In this document: in pieces, positions 1 to 7,654 of the stretch
Numbering within the stretch: position 1 is the first letter of the stretch
Layout: each line of letters opens with the position of its first letter
Origin: JACVSF01 sp036702855
GTDB taxonomy: Bacteria; Cyanobacteriota; Cyanobacteriia; Phormidesmidales; Phormidesmidaceae
Assembly: GCA_036702855.1 (NCBI GenBank)
Contig: DATNQF010000238.1
Coordinates: 1-14,546 of the forward strand
DNA length: 14,546 nucleotides
Direction: 5' to 3'
Translations under genes and position numbers: made by a program
Notes under the pieces: model-generated
Databases searched by the model: none
Seen by the model: only the letters and a program-made list of their open reading frames with translations
Told to the model about the DNA's origin: nothing

Positions 1-375
1 CAGCTTCAGTTAAGTAAGGGCATTCCCCGGTTTTACATCATGCAGTTAGAGCAAAGAGGGTTGCGCTTCCATCGCATTACCCGACACCAGCAATGTACTC
101 AATGCTTGGGCGCTTTGGAGGGTAAAGAGTGGGTGATTGCAGTAGCCCCACCAGACGCTGACAACCCCCTTAATCCAAACGCAATCCAAGCTTTTCGCGT
201 TCCGGGCAACTGTTTTATTAAGTTAGAGGTGGGCACTTGGCACGCTGGCCCCTATTTTGAGGTCGACCGCGTGAACTTCTACAACCTAGAACTGAGTGAT
301 ACCAACATCACTGACCACGAAACCTGTGATTTGGCGCAAGCCTTTGGCCTAGAGTTTGAGATCGTGGTTAGCTAG
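1..375 (+). CDS. Ureidoglycolate lyase (AllA)-like protein, 5' end missing
   Basis: The reading frame is open from the first base of the window, so the true start lies upstream; 124 residues and the stop are visible. The first in-frame ATG (40) is internal. The visible part resembles the cupin-fold AllA family, which releases urea from ureidoglycolate to give glyoxylate in allantoin catabolism and is about 160 residues in E. coli. Matching blocks are the strand after 'RFHRITRH' leading to 'EWVIAVAPP', then 'AIQAFRVPG', and the 'GTWHAGPYF' segment that corresponds to the conserved WHxPLF-like turn. About 35-40 N-terminal residues should be missing. No other allantoin-pathway gene is in the window, so the substrate is uncertain. 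The gene ends tail to tail with the next one, overlapping it by 8 bp. The family call is fairly secure; the function is inferred. Confidence 0.75.
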   Translation, partial: QLQLSKGIPRFYIMQLEQRGLRFHRITRHQQCTQCLGALEGKEWVIAVAPPDADNPLNPNAIQAFRVPGNCFIKLEVGTWHAGPYFEVDRVNFYNLELSDTNITDHETCDLAQAFGLEFEIVVS

Positions 376-1084
376 AGCCTACGCGGTCTGCGATGGAAAA
401 GGCGTGAGACTGGAAAGTGCGATCGCATTTCTCCCGCACTTGTCCTGCGCTCAAAGCAGGTCGCAAACACAAATACGTCAGTGGCCCAAACAGCGGCACC
501 AGCGCTACAGCCCAGTAAACTAAGGCGTTGTGCATGCCACGTCGGGCCATGTCATCGTCGAACAAATCTGTGAGGGGGAAGAATAGGCACATTAGGCAAA
601 AGTCAAGAGAGATCAAGTGCACAAAGTGCCGAGTTTGAAACTGCTGAACATAGTCACTCCAGTCTCCTAGAATCACAGCGTAAGCAATCAGGATTAAGGT
701 GATCACCAGCAGAGTAATGCCCGTTGAGCGTTGATCGAGTTTGCGAATGAGCTTTGTCTGAATGCCGTCGAAGTCCTGATTACGGCGGCGCAGCAACAAA
801 TAGGGCGTTAGACAAATGACGCCTGTGAAGTTGGAGGCCAGAAATGAAGGCCAAGCCCGCACAGTCTGCATGCGCCCATCTGCAAACATGAGGCAGGCAT
901 AGATCATGGGCCATACACCCATCAGACAGAAGATGGCTGGAATGTAGGCATTCAACTCGCCCCATTGCAGGGTCAGGAGCTTACGAGCAATTTCCCAGGT
1001 ACAGGGCTGATCCAGGGGAGCTAGCTGAATGGTGTACAGGACGAAACTAAGCCAGATCGTTCCTAGCAAAATTCTTCTACCCAT
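368..1084 (-). CDS. Polytopic membrane protein of unknown function
   Basis: This 238-residue protein has about six hydrophobic segments (roughly residues 4-22, 46-66, 79-98, 121-140, 152-170 and 187-207), so it is an integral membrane protein. I do not recognise a named family. Visible features are a basic loop 'LLLRRRNQDFDG' after the third segment, an acidic 'DLFDDDMARRG' before the last, and a short polar C-terminal tail. The ATG at 1084 is supported by GAGGA six bases upstream on the coding strand. The stop overlaps the end of the AllA-like gene by 8 bp. The gene is divergent from the YciI-family gene, with 128 bp between the two starts, which is room for two promoters. No catalytic motif is visible and no function is proposed. 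Confidence 0.75.
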   Translation of the reverse strand: MGRRILLGTIWLSFVLYTIQLAPLDQPCTWEIARKLLTLQWGELNAYIPAIFCLMGVWPMIYACLMFADGRMQTVRAWPSFLASNFTGVICLTPYLLLRRRNQDFDGIQTKLIRKLDQRSTGITLLVITLILIAYAVILGDWSDYVQQFQTRHFVHLISLDFCLMCLFFPLTDLFDDDMARRGMHNALVYWAVALVPLFGPLTYLCLRPALSAGQVREKCDRTFQSHAFSIADRVGSS

Positions 1085-1212
1085 ACGTCGTCCTCAGTGC
1101 CTTACCTTCTACTGTTTGGGCAATGGGTTAAAGCAACCTCTATCAGTTGGTTAGTCCCGCTAGGGTTCTTTGCCTTCTGATACCATCGGCTAGGTGTTTA
1201 CAGCGAATAACT

Positions 1213-1482
1213 ATGCCGAAGTATGTGATGTGGGGTAGCTACTGCGAAAACGTATTGGAGAAGCGGGCACCTTACCGAGAAGCGCACTTACAGGGGTTGC
1301 AGTCCCAGAAGGACAGCGGAATTTTAGTCACGTTGGGACCGACAGCAGACGTTACCAAGGTCTTTGGCATTTACGAGGCAGATAGTGAAGCTGACGTTCG
1401 AGCAGTGGTTGAGGGAGATCCCTATTGGCAAAACGGGATTTGGACGGAGTACAAGATTTACGAGTGGAATCAGGTGTTTTAG
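1213..1482 (+). CDS. YciI-family protein
   Basis: This 89-residue protein has the YciI/YCII ferredoxin-like alpha-beta fold pattern: an N-terminal strand 'MPKYVMWGSYCE', then 'YREAHLQGL' with the conserved His25, the strand 'GILVTLGP', and 'VEGDPYWQNGIW' with Asp69-Pro70. The His/Asp pair is the presumed active or binding site of the family. Members are small dimeric proteins whose biochemical role is mostly unknown; some are fused to or act with dehalogenase-like enzymes. The start is placed at ATG 1213 because the protein then begins with the family's usual first strand. A TTG 66 bases upstream would add an unrelated Leu/Arg-rich leader. No strong Shine-Dalgarno sequence is visible. A hairpin repeat begins about 70 bp after the stop. 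Confidence 0.8.
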   Translation: MPKYVMWGSYCENVLEKRAPYREAHLQGLQSQKDSGILVTLGPTADVTKVFGIYEADSEADVRAVVEGDPYWQNGIWTEYKIYEWNQVF

Positions 1483-1550
1483 AGAAGGCAGAAGGGAGAG
1501 GGCAGGAGAAGACACCGTTCTTTTCTGGGCTATCAGCTCTCTAGTGGATT

Positions 1551-1702
1551 GACAAGACTAAAGCTGTGCATTGTCATTGTGAGCCTGCGTTAGCGCAGCC
1601 ATACCCTTGGCTATAGCAATCTCCATAGGGCTTGGGTTTCCACTAAGATTGCTTCGCTTTGCTCACAATGACATACCTAAAGCCTCAGTGAAGAATTGCC
1701 AA
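1551..1702. repeat. Hairpin-forming intergenic repeat, copy 1
   Basis: This is one of two related copies in the window, in the same orientation; the other is at 11675-11801. It starts with GACAAGACTAAA and ends around TTGCCAA. The outer stem pairs TGTCATTGTGAGC (1572-1584) with GCTCACAATGACA (1661-1673). An inner stem pairs GCAATCT (1616-1622) with AGATTGC (1646-1652). Relative to copy 2 it carries an extra segment of about 26 nt (1590-1615) that interrupts the left arm and has its own small dyads. It lies between the tail-to-tail yciI-like and ftsY genes. It resembles the REP/MITE-like GTCATTGCGAGC...GCTCGCAATGAC palindromes known from many bacterial genomes. No transposase gene is nearby. 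Confidence 0.85.
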
Positions 1703-1744
1703 ATCACTATGAGGAAGCTTCTCAAAAACTCGGTCTTCTAGACG

Positions 1745-3544
1745 TTAGCCACTCAGCAAAGCTTCAACAAACTCGTAGCTAGAGAAGGGACGGAGGTCTT
1801 CGATGCCCTCTCCAGCACCGATAAAGCGGATAGGAAGCCCCAGTTGTTTGACCACAGCTAGAGCGACGCCGCCTTTGGCGGTACCGTCTAGTTTGGTCAA
1901 CACAACACCGCTGAGGTTAGCTGCTTCTGAAAACACTTCAGCCTGACGCAAACCGTTCTGACCCAGCGTGGCATCGAGAACTAGCAGCGCTTCTACCTTG
2001 GCATCAGGCGCTTTCTTATCGACAATGCGGCGAACTTTAGCGAGTTCGTCCATTAAGTTTTTCTTGTTTTGCAGGCGGCCAGCAGTGTCCACCAGCAGGA
2101 GCTCGGCTCCTCTAGATTGGGCTGCTGCGATCGCATCATAGACCACTGCTGCCGGGTCGGTATTTTTGCCGGGGTTAGCAATCACTTCTACCTCGCTACG
2201 GGCTCCCCAGGCTTTGACCTGTTCCACCGCTGCAGCCCGGAAGGTATCTGCTGCCGCAATCAAGCAGGTGTAGCCCGATTTCTTGGCAATGTGGGCCAGC
2301 TTACCGATGGTTGTGGTCTTCCCAGCTCCATTGACGCCCGTCATCAACCAGATGTTAAGTGTGTCTTTCTCAGGCGTAAAGGTGAGGTTATGAGAGCCTT
2401 CTAGAGGCTTATCGAGCATGTCCCGCAGAATGGACTTGAGGTATGCGATCGCCTGTTCTGGGGGCAACGCTTCTTCTCGCAGGCGAGCTTGTAAAGACTC
2501 CACAATAGCGTCTGTGGCTTCTACGCCTACATCGGCTTGCAACAGCAGAGCCTCGATTTCCATCACCGCGTCCTGATTCAGCGGCCCCTGACCCACGATG
2601 GACTTGAGCTGATTGATCAAGCTGCGGCGGGTTTTGCTGAGGCCCTGGCGTAAGCGGTTGAGCCAAGTAATTTCTTCCAGCGATACCTGATCAGGACGAC
2701 GACCCTGACTCGCCAAGACTTCGGCTGACCAGATAAAAGCTTCGTCTAGGTCAATATCGGGGAGAACGGGTTCGGCGACGGGTTGGCGGTTGCTGGGTTG
2801 GGGGATAGGTTCGGGTTCCGGTTCTGCGATCGCAGTTTCCTTCAGCCGCTCCAATCGCTCTAATCGCTCTGCCTCAGCTTTGGCCCAAAACGGGAGAACT
2901 GGGGCTGCGGGCTCCACAGGCGCTTCCTCAGGAACCACTTCAGGAGTCGCTTCCAGTGCGATCGCTTCAGCCATAACCGGAGTAGGCATCGGCATTGGCG
3001 ATGGAGAGGTTCCCGGCATCGGTATGGGATCCGGTGACGGGAAGGGTTCCGGCAGCGGCGTTGGATCCGGTGATGGGAAAGGCTCCGGCAGCGGTGGCAG
3101 GGGCTCCGGATCGGGCGTGGGTTCGGGCTCAACTGGAAGGTCAGGCTCCGAAGGCGTAGGTTCGGGCGGAACGACTTCGGGCACCGGAGCGGGTGTCGTG
3201 GGAACCGACTCTGGATCAGGGATGACCTCAGGTACCGCAGGAGTCGCTGGTTCTGGCGTTGGCTCTGGAGGAGCAACTTCCGGCACCGTTTCTGGAAGCG
3301 GCTCTGGCTCAGCGGCGGCCTCAGCAGTTTCCTGCTGACGCTTTTGAATGTTCTGATAGGCTGCTTTAGCCCACTTCAGATAATCTTCCGGAGAAAGCTG
3401 CTGGGAATCTCCCGTTGCTTCTGTTGTCTCAGCCGTTTTTTGCTCAGCTACAGGAACCTCTTTTTTGGCTTCTGCTTCTGAACTTTGAGCATCGTTGCTT
3501 TGGGAGTCGTTGTAACTGCGTCGGAACCAGTTAAAGCCAGCCAT
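1745..3544 (-). CDS. ftsY: Signal recognition particle receptor FtsY
   Basis: FtsY is the SRP receptor GTPase that docks ribosome-SRP complexes at the membrane for co-translational insertion. The C-terminal NG domain (about residues 295-599) is complete: the four-helix N domain, P-loop 'GVNGAGKTT' (403-411), 'DTFRAAA' (433-439), 'DTAGR' (486-490), 'TKLD' (550-553) and the closing 'GAGEG' loop (576-580). Ahead of it lies an acidic A domain of nearly 295 residues, far longer than in most bacteria. It is rich in Pro and Glu between about residues 78 and 250 and contains a repeated LPEPFPSPDP unit at 152-161 and 164-173. The N-terminal 'MAGFNWFRRSY' is a likely amphipathic lipid-binding patch. 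The gene is last in a DUF502-nusB-ftsY cluster, 131 bp after nusB. The ATG at 3544 is the natural start, although the upstream AAGGG lies very close to it. Confidence 0.97.
   Translation of the reverse strand: MAGFNWFRRSYNDSQSNDAQSSEAEAKKEVPVAEQKTAETTEATGDSQQLSPEDYLKWAKAAYQNIQKRQQETAEAAAEPEPLPETVPEVAPPEPTPEPATPAVPEVIPDPESVPTTPAPVPEVVPPEPTPSEPDLPVEPEPTPDPEPLPPLPEPFPSPDPTPLPEPFPSPDPIPMPGTSPSPMPMPTPVMAEAIALEATPEVVPEEAPVEPAAPVLPFWAKAEAERLERLERLKETAIAEPEPEPIPQPSNRQPVAEPVLPDIDLDEAFIWSAEVLASQGRRPDQVSLEEITWLNRLRQGLSKTRRSLINQLKSIVGQGPLNQDAVMEIEALLLQADVGVEATDAIVESLQARLREEALPPEQAIAYLKSILRDMLDKPLEGSHNLTFTPEKDTLNIWLMTGVNGAGKTTTIGKLAHIAKKSGYTCLIAAADTFRAAAVEQVKAWGARSEVEVIANPGKNTDPAAVVYDAIAAAQSRGAELLLVDTAGRLQNKKNLMDELAKVRRIVDKKAPDAKVEALLVLDATLGQNGLRQAEVFSEAANLSGVVLTKLDGTAKGGVALAVVKQLGLPIRFIGAGEGIEDLRPFSSYEFVEALLSG
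3027..3098. repeat. 36-bp tandem duplication inside ftsY
   Basis: Two adjacent 36-bp units, 3027-3062 and 3063-3098, each start with GGATCCGGTGA and contain GGCAGCGG. They differ at a few third-codon positions. On the coding strand each unit encodes a Pro-rich dodecapeptide around LPEPFPSPDP. The unit length is a multiple of three, so the duplication extends the linker without breaking the frame. Confidence 0.85.
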
Positions 3545-3675
3545 ACCCTTTAATTAGCCTGAAAGTGTGACAATAAGCGCCTTTCTTTAGACACTCTACT
3601 ATCTTGCCAGGGGTTGGGGGAGGAGGGGCAAAGGCAGGAGGTGAAAGGCAGAAGAAGACAATAACAAGCCTATCG

Positions 3676-4332
3676 TTACTCAGGCTGCGAGCTTAGGGTT
3701 GAGGGCTGAGGGTTTTCCCCAGACTTATCACGCTCTACAACACGACGCAGCACGCCATTGATAAAGCGGTAGCCATCCTCGCCGCTGTAACGCTTAGCCA
3801 ACTCAACCGCTTCGTTAATGGCAACTCGGTCAGGGGTTCCCAAATACTGCATTTCGACTACAGCCGTTCGCAGAATGTCGCGATCGATGCGGGCTAAGCG
3901 TTTAAGTTGCCAAGCAACCATCACCTCATTCAGCATCTCGTCTACAGTCTGCATGTGCTTTGCCGTATGGGTGAGAATCTCCAGAGCGAAGGCCCGAACT
4001 TCCTGCTGGTTTGTCATCTGGACAAATTCAGGTAGCTCTAGGGCACTGCCCAAGCGATTAATGGCGTTTTGGGTCAGTGCGATCGCATCTTCGACCATGA
4101 CACGAGCGCTATCGACATCCGCTGCCAAAGTCTCACTATCGACCAAACGGTTGCTACCACGCTTCAGTTCGTCTGCTGCGGTTTCCAGCGCATCCTTCGC
4201 TTCTACCGTCAGGGTACGCACCGCAGAAGAAATGAGTCCTTCTAGGTCTTGCCGCTGCAACTTTTCAGGCTTATCGGGAAGCTGGCTCATTCCGAGCAAC
4301 GCCAACTCCCGTCCAATTCTACGGGCTTGCAT
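3676..4332 (-). CDS. nusB: Transcription antitermination protein NusB
   Basis: NusB binds boxA RNA together with NusE (ribosomal protein S10) and helps RNA polymerase read through rRNA operons. The N-terminal 'ARRIGRELALLGMSQ' (3-17) is the conserved first helix with the RNA-binding Arg pattern. The C-terminal core 'LARIDRDILRTAVVE' (146-160) followed by 'AINEAVELAKRYSG' and 'RFINGVLRRV' is diagnostic. At 218 residues it is longer than E. coli NusB (139) because of a helical insertion at about residues 20-100, a pattern I associate with cyanobacterial NusB. The start is well supported: the purine run GAGGAGGAGAGG (plus-strand 4336-4347) lies just upstream of the ATG. It follows the DUF502 gene by 35 bp, so the two are probably cotranscribed. 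Confidence 0.95.
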   Translation of the reverse strand: MQARRIGRELALLGMSQLPDKPEKLQRQDLEGLISSAVRTLTVEAKDALETAADELKRGSNRLVDSETLAADVDSARVMVEDAIALTQNAINRLGSALELPEFVQMTNQQEVRAFALEILTHTAKHMQTVDEMLNEVMVAWQLKRLARIDRDILRTAVVEMQYLGTPDRVAINEAVELAKRYSGEDGYRFINGVLRRVVERDKSGENPQPSTLSSQPE

Positions 4333-4367
4333 TCGCCTCTCCTCCTCTTCGGAGACAATGGTTTATC

Positions 4368-5189
4368 TTAGCAATCTTCGTCAATAGGCAGGATTGAGAG
4401 CTGCCGACTCCGATCTGATAGGGGCTGATTTACCGGAATAGCCTGCGTCTGGCGACTTTCTTCGATGGCCCGCAATGCCCGTTCTGGGGGCACAGCCGCC
4501 GCCAAATCCGGCCCGACAATTCCGCCCGAAAGCAGCACCTTAAAGGCGTCTTCAATGGAAATTGAAAGATTAATCACATCACTCTCGGGCACAACAGCAT
4601 ACCACCCTGTGGTGGGGTTAGGCGTTGTGGGAATAAAAACGCTCAGCATTTGGTTGGGAGTGGGTGCAGCACTCGCCATTGAGCCTGTAACAAAGGCAAT
4701 TGCCCACAAGCCTCGGCGAGGATACTCCACCAAAATCACTCGACGGAACCGATTTTTGGAATCTTGAAGCAAGGTTTGCAGCAGTTGTTGCAGCGTTTTA
4801 TAGATAGCTCCAGCCAAGGGAATGGCTTGCAAAGTGCGCTCCCCCAAGTCCAGCAGCCAGCGACCTGCAATGTTACGAGCCATCAAGCCCATCACCAGAA
4901 TCGCAATTAGGGGCACGGCAAACCCAATTGCCAAGTTGATGCCGTCAATCAAAATAGGATGGAGCCCAGTGAGCGGATTAAGCTGCTTGGGAAAACGGGT
5001 AAGAAGGCGGATGACCCAGTTAGCGATAGTAAACGTCAGCCAGATTGTGGTAGCCAGCGGGATTACAACCAGAAGGCCCGCAATCAAGTCGTTTTTTAGG
5101 TCTTGTTTGAGTTTTTGCAACACAGGCAAGTGCTCTTCGTATCCCGTTCTTTGGCGCTTTGTCCAGGCTTTTGACCCGTTGAGATCCAT
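4368..5189 (-). CDS. DUF502 (COV1-like) membrane protein
   Basis: This 273-residue protein belongs to the DUF502 family, which includes the plant COV1/LCV proteins. It has two transmembrane segments (about 34-60 and 83-103). After them comes the family's conserved soluble part: 'IPLAGAIYKTLQQ' (123-135), 'VEYPRRGLWAIAFVTG' (154-169) and 'VFIPTTPNPTTGWY' (184-197). The plant relatives have been linked to vascular patterning; the bacterial role is unknown. The N-terminal 33 residues are polar and charged and should be cytoplasmic. It is the first gene of the DUF502-nusB-ftsY cluster, 35 bp ahead of nusB. Co-location with ftsY makes a role in membrane biogenesis tempting, but that is inference. 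Confidence 0.9.
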   Translation of the reverse strand: MDLNGSKAWTKRQRTGYEEHLPVLQKLKQDLKNDLIAGLLVVIPLATTIWLTFTIANWVIRLLTRFPKQLNPLTGLHPILIDGINLAIGFAVPLIAILVMGLMARNIAGRWLLDLGERTLQAIPLAGAIYKTLQQLLQTLLQDSKNRFRRVILVEYPRRGLWAIAFVTGSMASAAPTPNQMLSVFIPTTPNPTTGWYAVVPESDVINLSISIEDAFKVLLSGGIVGPDLAAAVPPERALRAIEESRQTQAIPVNQPLSDRSRQLSILPIDEDC

Positions 5190-5205
5190 AGTTCCGTAGC
5201 GCTCT

Positions 5206-5211
5206 ATTGTA
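5206..5211 (-). promoter_or_regulatory. Possible -10 box upstream of the DUF502-nusB-ftsY cluster
   Basis: The coding strand reads TACAAT, close to the TATAAT consensus, 16 bases before the DUF502 ATG. No convincing -35 hexamer lies at 17-bp spacing. If used, the leader would be only about 10 nt. The rest of 5190-5452, between the mgtE end and this site, holds no gene that I can see. Confidence 0.25.
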
Positions 5212-5452
5212 GGATGCTGACCCTAGATGGAAATTAAAGCTCCAAAGGCTCTACAGCTTTGGCCAAAAGCGCGTCTCGCCTGATCGGGCCTCAGCTATTG
5301 GAGATTGGTCTTTCTTCACCGTACTGTAAACATTTGTTTCAATTACAGTTTTTCCGTTTCAAGTAAGCAACTCAACTGAAGAGCGCGGTTAACTTAATCC
5401 TAAAGCAAATCCGTATCCTCCTTTACAGTAGGCCGAAAAACCGAGAAAAGGT

Positions 5453-6847
5453 CTACAGTTTTAGGACGTAGCGGGCCAAATTGAGGTAAATCAAGACCCC
5501 AATTACATCCACGATGGTTGTGATAAAGGGAGCCGACATCAGGGCCGGATCAAATCCTAGGGTTTCAAAGAGAATGGGCAAGGTGCCCCCCGCAGTTGAA
5601 GCCAGCACCGAGATTGCCACTAAACTAATGCCCACTGTAAGCGCAACTGCAAAGTTGCCTTGCAGAACATAAGCCCAAATAGTGACAACAATACCGAGCA
5701 TGAGTCCCAAGAAGGCACCTGCGATCGCTTCTCTGCGGATCACCATTAAGGCTTTCTTGGGGCTGATTTCTTTGGTATTTAGGCCTCGAATCACCACGGT
5801 TGAAGACTGCGCCCCTACATTTCCCCCACTTCCGATTAACAAGGGAATAAACGCTGCCAGCACCACCACTTGCTGAAGAATGTCTTGCTGGCTGCGGATC
5901 ACGGCTGTTGTAACAGTATTGGTGATGAGCAAGATCGAGAGCCAAACTACTCGCTTACGGGCCACTGCTAGCAAATCGGTCTGAAAGTAGCTATCGCCTC
6001 CCGCTTGTACACCCCCAAGGGCATAGATGTCTTTTGTCGTTTCTTCTTCCAACACGTCAATGACATCATCAACCGTGACAATGCCAACTAACCGCTGCTC
6101 CGTATCCACAACGGGTACGGCCAGAAAGTCGTAGCGCTGGATCAACCGGGCTACCTCGTCTTGATCAGTATCCGTTTGGACGGTAATGGCATCGCGTGTC
6201 ATTAAATCGCCGATGGTTTGCTCAGGCTGTCCGGTGACCAAGTCGCGCAGGGAGAGAATTCCCGTCAGGCGTCGGGCAACGTCAGTGACATAGAGGTAGT
6301 AGATAGTCTCACTCACGTCAGCGCGGCTGCGGATGTATTCCAGTGCCCGGAAAACAGTCCAGTTTTCCTTAAGAGCAATGTACTCCGGTGTCATGATGCG
6401 TCCGGCGGTTCCCGCTCCGTAGCCCAGCAGTAGGGCTGTTGATTCTCGCTCTTGGGGACTGAGTTGGGTCAGCAGGCGACGCACTACTTTGGCCGGCAAC
6501 TCGTCAAAGAGCCGAGCCCGGTCGTCGGGTGACATTTTATCGACGATGTTCAAGACATCTTGGCGCTTGAAGTCTTCAATTAGGGTTTGCTGCACCCCAG
6601 AGTCTAGGTTTTCGTAGACCTCAATGGCTTCGTTCTTGGAAAGAAGCCGGAAGGCAATGGCCTGCATCGTCTCAGGCAAACCCTCAATGGCCTCAGCAAT
6701 ATCGGCAGGCTGAACCGGCACCAGTAGCGCTTTGGCCCCCTGGTAATTGCCCTGTTCTAAGAGCATTTCAAGCTGCGATCGCACCAGCTCCTGCAACTCA
6801 TGCCGATCGACTGGCTGTACTGCCGCTGCGTTCTGTGCTTCAGTCAA
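5453..6847 (-). CDS. mgtE: Magnesium transporter MgtE
   Basis: MgtE is a homodimeric Mg2+ channel in the inner membrane, gated by Mg2+ binding to its cytoplasmic part. Domains in order: helical N domain (about 15-140); two CBS domains (about 152-205 and 216-270, the second with 'FLAVPVVD' and 'GIVTVDDVIDVL'); a connecting helix; and a membrane domain with about five helices from 299 to 463. The pore region has 'GSGGNVGAQSS' (339-349) and 'APFITTIVDVIGVLIY' (439-454). Its Asp447 corresponds to the selectivity-filter Asp of Thermus MgtE. The full length of 464 is normal. The start must be non-ATG: the frame has no ATG or GTG between an upstream stop and the TTG at 6847, and AGGTGGG lies six bases before that TTG. 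It is divergent from cobU with 73 bp between starts. Confidence 0.95.
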   Translation of the reverse strand: MTEAQNAAAVQPVDRHELQELVRSQLEMLLEQGNYQGAKALLVPVQPADIAEAIEGLPETMQAIAFRLLSKNEAIEVYENLDSGVQQTLIEDFKRQDVLNIVDKMSPDDRARLFDELPAKVVRRLLTQLSPQERESTALLLGYGAGTAGRIMTPEYIALKENWTVFRALEYIRSRADVSETIYYLYVTDVARRLTGILSLRDLVTGQPEQTIGDLMTRDAITVQTDTDQDEVARLIQRYDFLAVPVVDTEQRLVGIVTVDDVIDVLEEETTKDIYALGGVQAGGDSYFQTDLLAVARKRVVWLSILLITNTVTTAVIRSQQDILQQVVVLAAFIPLLIGSGGNVGAQSSTVVIRGLNTKEISPKKALMVIRREAIAGAFLGLMLGIVVTIWAYVLQGNFAVALTVGISLVAISVLASTAGGTLPILFETLGFDPALMSAPFITTIVDVIGVLIYLNLARYVLKL

Positions 6848-6853
6848 CGCCCA

Positions 6854-6860
6854 CCCACCT
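6854..6860 (-). promoter_or_regulatory. Ribosome binding site deciding the mgtE TTG start
   Basis: The coding strand reads AGGTGGG, six bases before TTG 6847. Because the frame offers no ATG or GTG upstream of this point, this near-consensus Shine-Dalgarno site is the main reason to accept TTG as the start. Confidence 0.55.
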
Positions 6861-6920
6861 GAGATACTGAATATTCGCTGCCTATAGTCTAGTGGGCACA
6901 GTTACCATTCGAGCCGTTCA

Positions 6921-7490
6921 ATGTCTGATGCAAATTCTAGTGCCAATTCTGCGCCCATCATTTTGGTAACAGGCCCGACCCGCTCTGGCAAGAGTGAGTG
7001 GGCTGAGCATTTAGCTGCCCAGTCTGGTCAGCAAGTTATTTATATTGCAACCTCTCAAATCCTGCCTGGGGATGCTGAGTGGATAGCTCGAATTGAGCAG
7101 CATCGCCAGCGTCGCGCCGTGAACTGGCAGGTACAGGAAGTGCCAATTGAATTACCTAAAGTGATTGAGGAAGCTAGCGTCAACTCTTGCCTTCTAGTGG
7201 ACTCGCTAGGAACCTGGCTGGCCAACATTCTAGAGCAGGAGCCAGCGGTTTGGGAGACAACCTGTGCTGCCTTGTTAGCCAGTTTGGCGCAGACTCCGGC
7301 ACAGGTAATTTTGGTGGCCGAGGAGGTCGGTTGGGGCGTGGTTCCAGCCTATCCACTGGGGCGGCTGTTTTGCGATCGCATGGGTCAATTAACGCGGCAA
7401 GTAGGTGCGATCGCTGAGTCGGTATATTTAGTGACCGCTGGGTACGCCATCGACGTTCGCCATCTAGGACATCCTGTTCCTAGGGTATAG
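6921..7490 (+). CDS. cobU: Adenosylcobinamide kinase / adenosylcobinamide-phosphate guanylyltransferase
   Basis: The bifunctional CobU/CobP enzyme phosphorylates adenosylcobinamide and then transfers GMP to give AdoCbi-GDP, the acceptor for lower-ligand attachment in (pseudo)cobalamin synthesis. The 189 residues include the P-loop 'GPTRSGKS' (18-25), the 'RIEQHRQRR' segment whose His61 matches the guanylylated His of Salmonella CobU, the Walker-B-like 'LLVDSLGTWLAN', and the typical C-terminal block 'EEVGWGVVPAYPLGRLFCD' followed by 'VYLVTAGYAI'. All family landmarks are present, so it should be active. It starts 73 bp from the divergent mgtE start. That leaves no room for a full cobalamin riboswitch, and none is visible. 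No other cob gene is in the window. Confidence 0.95.
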   Translation: MSDANSSANSAPIILVTGPTRSGKSEWAEHLAAQSGQQVIYIATSQILPGDAEWIARIEQHRQRRAVNWQVQEVPIELPKVIEEASVNSCLLVDSLGTWLANILEQEPAVWETTCAALLASLAQTPAQVILVAEEVGWGVVPAYPLGRLFCDRMGQLTRQVGAIAESVYLVTAGYAIDVRHLGHPVPRV

Positions 7491-7617
7491 GCGAGGAGAC
7501 AGATCTAGAAACAAGCTTAAGGATCGTAGAAACCCCTACAGAGGGAGTCTTTCTCTCCCCCCAGAGCGCTAGGATCAATCTAGTAAAGCTTCTACAAAAA
7601 ACAAAATTACAAACATC

Positions 7618-7631
7618 GAAACGTACGTTTC
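7618..7631. promoter_or_regulatory. Perfect 14-bp palindrome, candidate operator
   Basis: GAAACGTACGTTTC is its own reverse complement and ends 23 bp before the ATG of the Cys-rich gene at 7655. Its size and placement fit the binding site of a dimeric regulator in a promoter or leader. I cannot match it to a named regulator. Confidence 0.4.
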
Positions 7632-7654
7632 TCAGTTCCATCCTTACTGCATGT

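Noticed and set aside
1147..1212. N-terminal extension of the YciI-family protein from a TTG codon
   Set aside because: The added 22 residues do not resemble the family, which starts at the strand encoded from ATG 1213.
2790..3338. A 182-codon Gly/Ser-rich open frame on the plus strand inside ftsY
   Set aside because: It is the antisense image of the Pro/Glu-rich FtsY linker; its repeats and composition follow from that, and it has no domain or ribosome binding site.
3601..3665. Purine-rich tract similar to one at 1483-1515 (shared AAGGCAGAAG-like words)
   Set aside because: Both are low-complexity G/A runs; similarity of this kind arises by composition and gives no clear repeat boundary.
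6848..6920. M-box or cobalamin riboswitch in the mgtE/cobU divergent spacer
   Set aside because: The spacer is only 73 bp, too short for either riboswitch, and no B12-box-like conserved core is visible.
7533..7556. GGGAG/CTCCC hairpin after cobU
   Set aside because: A short stem followed by C-rich sequence rather than a T-run; it does not look like a Rho-independent terminator.
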